DNA of 64,000 nucleotides, from contig LUCM01007447.1 in NCBI GenBank assembly GCA_008360955.1, forward strand, positions 1-64,000. Direction: 5' to 3'. The notes below the pieces were generated by a model that saw nothing but the letters and a program-made list of their open reading frames with translations, was not told the DNA's origin and ran no database searches. A program made the translations under genes and the position numbers. The first letter of the stretch is position 1; each line of letters begins with the position of its first letter. The stretch is from Fasciolopsis buskii (Eukaryota; Platyhelminthes; Trematoda; Plagiorchiida; Fasciolidae). Below are positions 37,240 to 47,514 of the stretch, one piece after another.

Positions 37240-37740
37240 TTTCTTTTCAAAGCATGGGAGTAGCCTCACGATTTGGCCCATTAGCAGGAATCTGTGCTGG
37301 CAGCGGGAGCCTGAAATGCATAAAAATTCCTGCCGACTTGAGTAGCTGCGGTAAACCTCTGTGACCGAACGGAATTTTACTCGTAAATATCTTGATATTT
37401 CTATAGAGCGTATAGTTAACAATGTTTGCCTTGTTTGCTATAAAATCCTTAGCAGAAAGTTCATCATGAAGTTGAAACAAACTGAAAACTCATCCCTGGG
37501 GTAAGTTTTTCGGAGCATGGACCGCAGACAGGATTAGTGGGTCATACTCCGAGCACCGATAATGGCAAATTGGATCGGTGGCAGTGGAAGGCAGTCGAGT
37601 ATATCATCGACAACGGCATTCTTTGCATTCGCAATACGTTTGCGAACTTTTTAGTTACGAAATCAAGGGAGCGCTCTGTTTCATAAACATTCCGATAATC
37701 GTTTATGAAGATCAGATCTATCTCCATTAAAAACATTTAA
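37240..37740 (-). pseudogene. Second, diverged CR1-like ORF1 fragment
   Basis: Aligns in the same orientation with 36,140-36,640, the RRM-like part of ORF1 of element I. The frame 37,480-37,247 reads FQLHDELSAKDFIANKANIV, equivalent to FQFRDELSAEDFIANEANIV in element I. The rest is broken by indels. No ORF2 or 5' region belonging to this copy is seen, so it is either the remains of an older element into which element I inserted or a partial tandem copy. Confidence 0.85.
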
Positions 37741-38576
37741 AGCGTAATGCACAAATAATAGAGATTCAAAAACCGACCTACTTCCCAGTGCCCTTAGGAA
37801 AGATGCTCGACTACAATAAGTGGAAACCATCAAAAGTCAAATGCTGCTCTAATTTTGGGCTGCTGGACTGCGTCGATAAGTGCAGCAACAGTGAGCGGAG
37901 AAATGAAGGGATAGGCCGCTTGGTGTGGCGACCCGTAAAAATTGAAAAATATGACCACAATGCTGGCGGTGTACAATCTAATGTCGTTTAATAAAACGCC
38001 ATGTCACAGAAAAGCGTGTCAAAGATAAATGTTAGGCAGAAAATTAGCAGCGTTGTTATGCAGGGTTCTGGTCCAAATAGGGTGTATAGAAAAATGCAGC
38101 AATTTTTTCCCAGTTGGGAAGAGCTTCAAAAGTATTACAGTTACCGTAAGAGCACCCTAATTGAATAAAAACAAATAGAGATGAAAACCCACAGCGGGAG
38201 GCGGTGTGACGTAAAACGTCCCTAAATTTTGCAGGCAAAGTTTAAATAACACCGCTACCAGCGGAATGGCGATACCGCGTTTTTGCAGTATACAACTATC
38301 AAGTGCCTACCCTTCAAAACCATCGGCGTCGTCCAACGCCACTCGAACATTCTCTTGTTTCTTTGAGTCCAAAGGAGGGCGACACGATAGACACAAACCA
38401 TCTTTGCCAGTTGCTCCAGCATATTTAATTCGTTATAACTGACTAGACCCTAGAATCTGTTACGCGCTTTCCACTAGCATCATTTATAAGAAACATGGTC
38501 TTCTAAGTACCAAAAATTAGCATACAGCATTTCCGGTAGTCCCAATTCCGTGTTATTAGCAATACAAACCTCTCAT
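37741..38576. other. No recognisable gene; possible end of an endonuclease
   Basis: Leads into the endonuclease-RT linker fragment at 38,577 on the plus strand, so 38,240-38,576 may be eroded endonuclease, but no motif is readable. The rest shows nothing. Confidence 0.3.
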
Positions 38577-38880
38577 CCGCCCGCTGGGTTTTATCTTGTA
38601 GTATTAGCTTCCCATTTCTAATTTCTAGGCAAACTGAGGTTACCTGCCAAGTCTGCTCCGCAGTTGCAATTGGTACGCCTTCTTCTCAAGAGATGTGCAA
38701 GTGGCAACTGATAAGCTTCATTCATCCCCGCGCAAATGCCTTGCTAGAGTTATGCCGGCGCAGACTCAATCGGCGCCCACCAAAGAGACCGGCCATGCCC
38801 GACTAAGCCACAAAGTCGCCGGGCTTCAGAACCACGGAAAGTTTTACTTCTACCAATTAGTCGCCTGTCATAAAAATTAG
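38577..38880 (+). repeat. Near-identical inverted repeat B, left copy (CR1-like ORF2 linker)
   Basis: 304 bases matching the reverse complement of 47,135-47,438 without indels and with few substitutions. The plus strand codes for YLPSLLRSCNWYAFFSRDVQ near 38,641-38,700 and then VATDKLHSSPRKCLARVMPA. This is the segment between endonuclease and RT of a CR1-like ORF2; element II has QQATDQFYSNLHKCLDAITP at the same place (41,323). The frame ends in a stop at 38,878. It is not part of element II, whose own linker is intact. Confidence 0.9.
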
Positions 38881-39144
38881 AAACAAAAGACCCCCACAGT
38901 GAACAGCATGCGATAGCAAACGCGCGGTTGAAAATCCTAACTAAGTTCTTTTTCCAGGTTTTCCTCTACTTTGCGTGATTATTTTTTGGTAAACTTCGCT
39001 GTTTTTTGCTCAAAATATTTCCCATTCTGCAATTTTATTCTCTGTCGTTATCTGTTTTTTCGTAGACCCTTTTGCTCATCCTTAGTTGCTTTCCAAGGTA
39101 AACGCCATGAGACTCACACCAGAAGAAAAGATGGGCCATGATCA
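38881..39144 (+). other. Likely 5' region of element II
   Basis: T-rich plus-strand sequence directly before ORF1 of element II. Weak resemblance to 3,010-3,170. No conserved protein. I read it as the 5' untranslated part, with the true 5' end undefined. Confidence 0.35.
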
Positions 39145-40545
39145 TTGCCACAAACACGAACAACCAAATGTTCGGTCCAGCAAGCTGATATACTCAGTAA
39201 GATAAATAAAAGAGTGGAATACTTGGATAAACGACTGACCGGAGATTTTACGCTGCTCACATCAGCGGAGGCTGCCAGTGTCAAGTTGGCCCCACCTTCA
39301 CAACTTATTGAGCAATCCTCAAATTCTTCTCTTGTTGATCTTGCCGCGGCTAGTCGAATTATTGATTGTCTCTTTTGAACCACTTAGACGTATCCAGAAC
39401 AGAAACAATGCCTTAATTTTTAACATTCCAGACTGCCAACCACTACAAAAGGTCAACGAAGCCACAATGAATGCCTTTAATATGGATCACCATCCTAGAC
39501 ATTGTGTGAGACTAAGAAAAAAGATCTAACAAAATGCCTGCCCGCTCCTGATGCAATTTCAAGACTGAAAAATCGCCCGTGAATTCATGCTCATCATCGA
39601 CAAATACAAAACTATAAGGATTGCGGAGGATGAAACACCTGTCCGATGTGAGGCAATTGGTTTCCAAAAAAGGCGCACCCCGCTCCCCTGGCGTATAAAT
39701 CATTTAGTCCACCTGTCATCCTCCTTCACCACCGAGCCCAGGTTCACGATCACGCACCACGAAACTCCCTCTTAAATTTCAATTTGACTTAGACAAGTCA
39801 CTCTCCTCGCCTCCCCTTCAGCCTCCACCTAAACGTTTCACCTTGAGCCATCCACGTCCGGGTGCAAATATCAGCTGCAGTCCTTTAAAACCCTTCTTCA
39901 AAATCCCAGTGGAAGTCAAACTCTTATCTCCACTCCACCTTTTAGGGATAACGTCAGGTTCCACCCCATCCCACTGCACGTAGCCTCACATCAAACTCAG
40001 TGAATTCCACCAAACATACACCGGAACAAAGTGAATTTCCAATTCAAAACCGTGTGGACTATAGATCAAGTTTGCTGGCCCCTTCTGATTACCGGTGTTT
40101 CCCTAATAGACTAAAAAGTCTCCCGTTTCACAACACTTTGCCGTTTCTGCTAACCACTATCTCCCCTAAACAACCCACCTCATGCCCTACCTCCCATGCT
40201 AATGGTTTACCCTACTATCCCTATGTAAATGAATGTGCGATGGCAAACATGCCCACGTCGGAAATGCCCCTCTTGACTAAAAGCGATGCGGACGGAGTAC
40301 ATTACCCAGGCCTGCGGGTAAACAGCTGAGTAGATTTCATGCTAACCTCGCCTGGCAGATCATCCACCGCCCACTTCCAGTCATGCTGCCCTGGGCCAAC
40401 AATTCCCCACTCAAATGATTCAACACTCCCCTCGATAAAGGAGGATCCAAAAGAAACAAAATTGGCTGAAATTAAGAATGTTTATTCCCCCAAGACTATC
40501 AACAAACGAGGAAATTCATTCACCACGACACCAGTCAGTGGATAG
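39145..40545 (+). pseudogene. CR1-like element II, ORF1 with proline-rich tail
   Basis: 39,145-39,378 encodes a helical lead (DILSKINKRVEYLDKRLTGD) with heptad-like Leu/Ile spacing. A frameshift follows, and 39,278-39,529 gives the RRM-like core with RNNALIFNIPDCQPLQKV, the conserved NIPD block, and RLRKK. Past a stop near 39,527, the next blocks are ACPLLMQFQD and then TIRIAEDETPVRC near 39,610-39,655, in the order expected for CR1 ORF1. Pro/Ser/Thr-rich sequence continues in frames at 40,000-40,329 and 40,339-40,545. Several stops and shifts inactivate it. The order mirrors element I. Confidence 0.8.
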
Positions 40546-40559
40546 GGCTATTGAGGAAA

Positions 40560-41703
40560 CTTTTCGCTAGTTCTATTGAATGCATGCCCATGTCAAAGAA
40601 AATTAAATATATCCGCCTTATCACACTCTCGCCAAAGATTGATTTCATTCAAATCACTGAGGGGTGACCCAATGACCACACTACTGTCAACGCCATCATA
40701 ATCCTTTGATTTAAATCCTTCAGGAGAGGCCGCAGAACCCAGCGTGGAGGTGGCTGCTTTGTCTACGTCAGAGAACCTGTACCAGCTAATTTGTTCCAGG
40801 GTACCATACTAAACACTATCCAAGATGCCGTTTGCGTTAGAGCTGAGATGGATGATGAAGGCCTTCTTGTTGGATGCATCTACTGACCCTCTAGCTCGTG
40901 TCAAAAGGAATTTTGATAATAACACAACAAGTGAATACTGCTTCTGACCCACCGGGTCCCGAGCTTCTCGCTGGAGATTTAAATGCAGTTGGCTTATGCT
41001 GGCCCACGCTTTTCGCCCCAGATTACTTGCTCATTTTCTTTGAAAGCATTCATCATGGAGGCTGGACCCAACATGAAACTAATCCAAGAAGGAACCGCAA
41101 TGTTCTTGACTTGATGTTTACGATAGGCTCAACACATCTTCAAACGTCCACTGAAGCCAGTTTACCTGGATGTGATCATCTGTCTGTTGGCTGTTCATTT
41201 ACGTTGCTCCTCCTGAATAGGTACCCCTCACCTAACCCAAGGCCGTATATCAAAGCTGACTGGAATCGCCTACCTACTGTAGTTTGTAATTCTAACTAGG
41301 ACGCGCATTTTTACAAACAGAAGTGCAACAGGCGACTGATCAGTTCTACTCCAACCTGCACAAGTGTCTTGATGCCATTACTCCTTCCCACATGATAAGC
41401 ATGTTGCCCAAAAGGACTTACTGTGACCGGATAAACCGTAAGCTCGTTAAGCTCTGGCGGGCATTTTTTAGGACCAGAGACTTTTCGTTGTTTCTGCAAA
41501 TAAATCGATTAACAGTAATTCTCGAAACATTACTGGGCCACAGAACCAAAGAGCAGGAGCTGCAAGCTCTGAACCAGCCAAACCCAAATGCAGCACTGGC
41601 AAAACTGCTTAAACGCAGAACTACTCCTTGGTACTCAGCTATTCAAGTCCCGTATATCATTCATGTAAAAAACCCACAGGAGATTGCAGAATCTTTTGGT
41701 TAA
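40560..41703 (+). pseudogene. CR1-like element II, ORF2 endonuclease and linker
   Basis: The endonuclease starts around 40,630 with FIQITEG followed by TGA where the Trp of TETW/TESW is expected, so a TGG-to-TGA change is likely. Then come RGGGCFVYVRE near 40,745, a VGCIY block near 40,870, LAGDLNAVGLCW near 40,970, NRNVLDLMFT near 41,095 and LPGCDHLSVGCSF near 41,165. The catalytic Glu, the Asp and Asn of GDLN and the final DH pair are preserved. The linker at 41,323-41,703 holds QQATDQFYSNLHKCLDAITP and HVKNPQEIAESFG. At least three frame changes or stops occur, so no full-length protein can be made. Confidence 0.85.
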
Positions 41704-41799
41704 TTCTTTGCATCTGCTCTGGTAAAGGATAACAATCCCTCTACCCCATGCCAAGCTCGCTTGACTATGGAGTCGCAGTCAACAGGTGTATTTCTTCCG

Positions 41800-43260
41800 A
41801 CGGACGTAGCCTAGCTGTTGCTAAAAATCAAAATTGGCTACCACCCGGACCTGATTCATTACTTCCAGCTGCGCTTGCATTAGGTGGGAGTTATATCCCA
41901 ATTTTGTAAGCAAACATCCTCAGCTTATCTACTCAGTGCCGCAAATTCTTGTCAAAGTGGAAAAGCTATGTGATTATACCCGTTCAGAAAAACGGTACGC
42001 GCTATAATCCGGCAAACTACGGCCCAATAAATCACGCCCCTAAATTTTCCAGGATTATGGAACTTCTGATTAAGACTAGTCTTATAGCCTACCTTCTGGA
42101 ATATGAAATCATTAACCGTGGACAGCATGGCTTCCTTTGTAAGAAATCCTGCGCTACTTGCATGACTGCCTGCCTGAACGATATCATCAGGGCCCTGGGC
42201 ACGGGAAGGTCAGTTATAGCAATCGTTTTAGACATGGCAAAAGCTTTCGACAGAGTATCCCACTCTAGGTTGCTAGGTAAAATGGCATCCTACGGTATTG
42301 TTGATCCAATGCTGTCGTGGTTTTTATCTCATTTGCAATTTACAAAGTAGATAATGGAAGTAAATGGCTTAATATCCGAAACCACATTAGTGTCCAGTGG
42401 TGTGATCCAAGGCAGCGTTCTGGGTCCCCTGCTCTTTCCGTTGTGCAGGAATGATGTCTCCAATGTTATTCAAAACGTCATCCCGTTTCTCTTAGCAGAC
42501 GACACCAAAATTGTGTACACCTTTTACCCTGAAGCTTCAGAGTCCACCACAAATATCCTACTGTTAGACCTAGCGTCACTGAACTCCTGGGCAAACGAAT
42601 GGATGACGAAATTCTCCGCTGAAAAAACAGCATCGCGGGGTACAAATGCTTGGAAACTGAACAATCCTAGTTAACTACCAAGTTCTCGATTTGTGGCTAA
42701 ATGTTTCCTGCACTTTAAACTTGCCAGACGATGCTCTCGCACAAGTGGCGAAAGCAAATAAATTAGCAGGACCGTTATACCAAACCCTGAAGTTGTACGA
42801 AAGCAAACTGCATCTCTTTGGGACCCATGTCAGACTCATTCTGGAGTATTGCTCTCTATTCTGTTCTGACATGAGGCAATGCGATAGAGTGACGATTGAA
42901 AACGTCCAGCGTGCATTTGCCAGGCGGTTGATTGGCTACTCTGCAAGCCCAAATTATATGGAACACTGTGAGTCGCTGAAATTGGATCCCTTTTAGCTCC
43001 GACGCATAGGAGTAAACCCAATGATCTTTAACAATATATTTACAAGGGACAGCTGCGTTTCTCTTGTTAGAAACCCACTTCCATGTTCTCTCCAAATTGC
43101 GGATTCCAATATAACTCCCTCATTTCCGAATACTTTAGCTAGTGCCAAATTCTTTATTGTTAGATGTTCGTCATTATGGAACAAACTCCCCAATAGTTGT
43201 GCATTTTGTCACCATTATCTATTGCATTTAAAAGCGAAGCACGTTGAGCAGTTACTGTAG
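41800..43260 (+). pseudogene. CR1-like element II, reverse transcriptase and ORF2 C-terminus
   Basis: Blocks run YHPDLI near 41,840, VIIPVQKNGTRYNPANYGPI from 41,970, QHGFLCKKSC near 42,125, motif A IVLDMAKAFDRVSHSRLL near 42,225, one TAG at 42,348 with the same frame resuming, motif B' SGVIQGSVLGPLLF near 42,400, motif C FLLADDTKIVYTF near 42,490 and WANEWMTKFSAEK near 42,590. One frameshift follows before 42,691. The C-terminal region has CSLFCSDMRQCDRVTIENVQ near 42,860, a TAG at 42,994 with the frame again resuming, and SSLWNKLPNSC near 43,175. Both catalytic Asp sets are intact. With two stops and one shift, it is the least damaged RT in the window. Confidence 0.92.
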
Positions 43261-45330
43261 ACGTTTTCATTAATCTGTACCACCCATTCTCACCCGAATA
43301 TGGAGTGTATGAAACTGGATTGGGTCTCTGAAAAATGCACTGATGTCACCTTTTCGTTCATTGCGGAAAGGAAAGTAAATCTCCCAACTCATATCATATA
43401 GTAATCAACTTAGTCTCTCTCACTTCAAACAGAGCTCCGGCACCCGCCCGTGGTACGTATTTACATGCAGTTCCACGTCGAATGCATCTCGCCGTTCTTC
43501 TGCTGCAGAAACGGTGCCTTTAGCTCAATAGTCTGACTTCATGTCCACAAACCTTATGGTTTTAATACTCATAGGTTTGCTCACCCACAACTCTCTCTTA
43601 TGCACTGATTCCAACACCGTCGCCAAAACGGTGTGGCGACCATACTCCGCCACCGTCTTCTCAAATAAACATTCCCTGTCATCCTCACCCTCTTTATCAG
43701 ACTCCTCTCTTCAAGAAAATGACTGGCCCGTTGAAATCACCTTGTTTTTGACGAACCAAAAACGGTACTCTCCAAACGAAATAAGGTCCACATCTTGGTC
43801 TCTTCCTTTCTCACTGTTCATCGATATCTCTGTCCATTTTAGATAATTCAGACCTCATATCGTCTCCACAAACATAGAGTTCTACGTGGTATCTTCTCTT
43901 CCCGTAGTGACTGTTTCTATCTACCACACCTGCTGGCCCCCACCGTTATTTTGTTTTCAGCCACCATCCATATATGTTGGTTTGCGCTATGCGTTCTGGC
44001 AACTTCCTTCTCTGCGCCGCCCGTAATATTGACCACTTCTTAACCCTCATTTGGCAGCCAGGCCAGGCCGCATTCCGTCTTTCCTCTCTCTTCTAGGCCG
44101 ATTAGTTGCTCTTGGGTGGAAACTTATTCCGTGCTCTGGCTACCGCGGTTTCGGCTTGCGTGCGAATAACCAATCCCGAAAACCGATGTCTCCATTACCC
44201 TTCGCTTACCATATTTGAATTCCCTCCTCCACCCCACGCGTACACAAACGTTACCACGATAATGCGGGTCGCGGTCACATCCACCCTTTTGATCGGCGCA
44301 CATCGGGCGGGCAGCTCAGCTGCAGCGGTGTGTGGGTGCATCTGGGTTGGCGGATTGCAACTCCTGCGCTCACCCTCAAACGGGTTTTTCAGACTGGGTG
44401 GCCAGCACTCGGTCAGGCTCGCCCACCAGCCCCGTGTTCATAAACAGCACTCTAGCCCCTAAGTTCACGTGCACTATTTTGTACTGGCGCCCTCTTGCTC
44501 CTTCCCAAAATTCTTTTTCCAAAATCATATAAAGCAGACTCAGGAAGGACAGTATTTTTGCTGGCATCTGGTATAAACTGACATTCACAATGAATCTCGG
44601 CAATGGAAAACAGCTGAGAAGCGTCATTGTTTATCAACCTCTGTTCTGATCTGCGGAATTTGGCGATAGACCGATGCTCCTGGTAACAGTTCTCCACAGC
44701 AGTCCATCAGACGTTGCAAACTTTGATACCAGTTCTCCTTCTTTTTCAACCCTAGCAAGTCTGGACCAAGCTGAAATTCATGAATTAAAAATTGCTCAAA
44801 ACAAACCTCATGTGTCGATCGTACGATTACGCGATTCCCATCCCGCGTCGCCGCCTTCCTTACTCAACGGACTGCGCTTTCAGATTTTTTGCCTGTTATA
44901 CTGCTTCATATGATATCCAGTCTGGTTTTCGCTCATCTCCATTCCGTTATCACATCCATATTGATCTCCATCTCCACCATATAACCCTCTGATTTTTGAG
45001 GCTCCCGGCAGACTGGCGGCGACAGCCATTGCCTTCCAGCCGTACTTTGCGCCCGCGATGCGCAACTTGCTGCATTCAGACATATTATTACTCGCGGTGA
45101 AGGACTGGTAATCAGCCAAAGAAAAATTTCAGTGAATGATTATCTAGCTTTAATTCAAAAACTCGAAACCTCGTGCCCAGCAAATTACAACGCTAGTGAT
45201 AATCTTGCGAGCGAAACCCTATTGCATTGCATGTCTGCTGTCTGTTGGTTGTGTTTGCAATGTGCCTGCCTTCCTCAATTTTAGCTTGCCTTGCGCATGC
45301 CTCCCGTATCTCCACAAATATGCACTAACT
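43261..45330 (+). other. Sequence 3' of element II; no gene recognised
   Basis: Plus-strand pyrimidine-rich sequence. 44,106-44,462 has a 118-codon frame over a locally GC-rich patch (44,260-44,500) with no domain. It may be the long 3' region of element II or one or more separate old insertions ahead of the 3' terminus at 45.34-45.48 kb. I see no splice pattern that would make it a host gene. Confidence 0.35.
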
Positions 45331-45339
45331 AACTAAATC

Positions 45340-45482
45340 CTCCAATAACTCAAGATTGCTCTCACACCATTTTCTAATCTCAATTTATATTATGTGCATT
45401 TACAGTGCATCATCCTTGTAAAAATTCGATCTTGCCTCGCAAATCAAGAAATAAACATAATTATTATTATTATCATCATCAA
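45340..45482 (+). mobile_element. CR1-like 3' terminus with TTA/TCA repeat tail
   Basis: A block AATAACTCAAGATTGCTC (45,344), then CATCCTTGTAAAAATTCGAT (45,411), GCAAATCAAGAAATAAACAT (45,439), ending in a short (ATT)n(ATC)n run at 45,461-45,482. The same series occurs at 48,310-48,440 (AATAACTCAAGTTTGCTC ... CTTGTATAAATTTGATCTTG ... GCAAATCAAGAAATACGCAT). CR1-type elements characteristically end in short microsatellites rather than long poly(A). This defines a 3' end in plus orientation. Confidence 0.7.
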
Positions 45483-45985
45483 CGAGCCGATTCCACAAGC
45501 AGCTCTGAAACAACTAAGTTAACTGATGGTCGACCATCATCACATCCAGTTATCCCGGAAGTTAAACTGGTTAAAGGTTATTTCTAACGAACAATGTTTG
45601 TCATAAAAAGCGACATGGGATCATCTAGCGCCTTAGTTCGTCTTCACAGCGTTGGACCCTCTCTTTTATTCAACCTGTCTCTTCTGTCTCGAGCCCTATC
45701 TATTTGCCCCTTCTGCCTACCCATAGTTTTATCTCCATTAATAACACGCCCGATGCTAGCAACAATTTATTGTCAAGTAGTGTAGTAGGTGGTTTCCAGT
45801 CTGCTAGGTCACATTTTCTCAAGCCTCGTCAGCCTTTGCGTCTGGGTTCCTTCAATATGCGCACTTTAATGCAGGCTGGCCAACAGGCGTGTTTGGGAGG
45901 GATATTTCAACATCGTTGGAAGGCATATTCAAGCTTTCTGTCCGATGCGGTACTTTTTTCACGCAATAGTAAATATCTATCATAA
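45479..45985 (+). pseudogene. RTE-like element, 5' leader and start of the endonuclease
   Basis: The leader begins with AACGAGCCGATTCCACAAGC at 45,481, exactly after the repeat tail of the preceding element. The frame at 45,704-45,985 reads ...FLKPRQPLRLGSFNMRTLMQ then AGQQACLGGIFQ. This is the conserved start of RTE endonucleases (LGSFNVRTLxQxGQQAxLA). The catalytic SETR block that should follow about 20 residues later is not preserved, and the element breaks off near 45,985. Only the N-terminal tenth or so of the protein is present. Confidence 0.82.
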
Positions 45986-46019
45986 TCTTCATGCACGAGA
46001 AAGGCATACGGCCTGACCC

Positions 46020-46450
46020 AACCAGTTTTAGGTCGACCAACGATGCTTCTGTTATCTCTAGAATCCTAGGGCGCCTGATCAAAAAGCATCCCGTGGCATA
46101 TCTTACAGATCATGAACCAGCTAACACTGATGAATATGGATTTTAAGAAAAATTTTGCACTACGTGCGCAACGGACTGACTAAATCCAACCACATTGCCG
46201 GAAAGTCAGTGATGGTAGTGTTTTGGAACATGACAAAAGCCTTTCATGGATTATTCGACCACAGGCTGATAAAACAGTCAAATATTTTGAGGTCACCGAC
46301 ATTTATTCTCAAGGACCACGTCACACATTTCATCTAGAGTTCAAGCAGCACACGTGAATGGCATCGCTTCTTGCTCTGGGCCAGTAACTGGTGGCGCAAT
46401 CCAAAGAATAGTACTTGGCCGTCTAAAAATAACTTACCTATTGGACTACG
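46020..46450 (+). pseudogene. CR1-like reverse transcriptase fragment
   Basis: Plus-strand blocks in RT order: SRILGRLIKKHPVAYLTDHE near 46,057; after a stop, motif A VVFWNMTKAFHGLFDHRLIK near 46,219-46,280, where the two conserved Asp positions are Asn and His; then motif B' SGPVTGGAIQRIVLGRL near 46,377-46,427, a degraded SGVIQGSVLGPLLF. No motif C is seen. It sits between two RTE fragments with no visible 5' or 3' end, as if a larger array had been cut up. Confidence 0.75.
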
Positions 46451-46499
46451 CAACAAAACCCGTTCAAATTGGTAGGTCTTATACGGAAGTTGCTTTTAA

Positions 46500-47089
46500 A
46501 AGAAGGGTACGACGTTGAAGATGATGAAATCATACATGCAGGTATTGGTTCTAAGGCCTAATCCACCATCGTACGTGTGGTTGTTTACCCAAAATGTGGT
46601 TTTCTTTAGTCCGTGCATGCGCAACCCCAAATGACTGTGGAATATTTCCCTGAGCTTCTCCGAATACGGAAGAAACAGACCACTCCGAGCAGGTGGCAAA
46701 AATATAAAATGCAAAAAAGCAGAATCACGGGGAAGAACTGCGAAAGGCATCATTTGCGTATAAACGAAGCAACAGACGAATATAACGGGTTTGATCTAGA
46801 ACGGAATCTGACTCTTGTTTTTTCCAGAGGCCGAGGTAACTCCTTCGGTTCGAACTTAACCGCTGACAGTGTTTCCGGGGTCGGGAATGGTAGGAACGAA
46901 TTTGAAATATTACTGTCAGTCGTTCAGAATGAGGCATAGAATTTGACCAATGCTTCGGCGATTTATTGAGGGTTATATAGTTAGATGTTATTGTAGGTGA
47001 GTTGGTGGAAAGGAGTGGCCTAGAACTTCGTGTGTTCGGTCATCAGTTAACTCAGTTGTATCAGAGCTGCTCGTGGAATCGGCTCGTTG
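46500..47089 (-). pseudogene. RTE-like element, 5' leader and eroded endonuclease start, inverted
   Basis: The reverse complement of 47,041-47,089 matches the leader at 45,481-45,530 (AACGAGCCGATTCCAC, then AGCAGCTCTGA and GTTAACTGATG). The minus-strand frame 46,937-46,725 continues with HSRPRKHCQRLSSNRRSYLG, which fits the KPRQPLRLGS region of the other copy after indels. So this is a second, diverged 5' piece in opposite orientation, head to head in mirror layout with 45,479-45,985. Confidence 0.68.
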
Positions 47090-47134
47090 AGATCACATAG
47101 CTCTTTCCCTTTACAATGGTTGTCTTGTATAAAT

Positions 47135-47438
47135 CTAATTGTTGTGACAGGCGACTAATTGGTAGAAGTAAAACTTTCCGTGGTTCTGAAGCCCGGCGAC
47201 TTTGTGGCTTAGTCGGGCATGGCCGGTCTCTTTGGTGGGCGCCGATTGAGTCTGCGCCGGCATAACTCTAGCAAGGCATTCGCGCGGGGATGAATGAAGC
47301 TTATCAGTTGCCACTTGCACATCTCTTGAGAAGAAGGCGTACCAATTGCAACTGCGGAGCAGACTTGGCAGGTAACCTCAGTTTGCCTAGAAATTAGAAA
47401 TGGGAAGCTAATACTACAAGATAAAACCCAGCAGGCAG
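47135..47438 (-). repeat. Near-identical inverted repeat B, right copy (CR1-like ORF2 linker)
   Basis: Reverse complement of 38,577-38,880. The minus frame 47,320-47,135 codes for the same linker peptide with two residue changes (Lys to Glu after SSPR, and Lys to Asn before the end). Match ends on one side about 45 bases before the RTE leader at 47,089, and on the other at 47,438. Confidence 0.9.
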
Positions 47439-47514
47439 AGAAAGTTCCTAGCGCTGTCACCGGTTCTGCCCTCGTAATGATAATTCCAAATCTGCTATTT
47501 AATCATTCCTGCCA

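Noticed and set aside
44106..44462. 118-codon frame in a GC-rich patch as a host exon
   Set aside because: No splice sites of quality at the ends, no recognisable domain, and neighbouring sequence is retroelement tail.
38577..47438. Pair B as terminal inverted repeats of a DNA transposon
   Set aside because: The arms code for part of CR1 ORF2, no transposase lies between them, and no short target duplication is seen at the outer edges.
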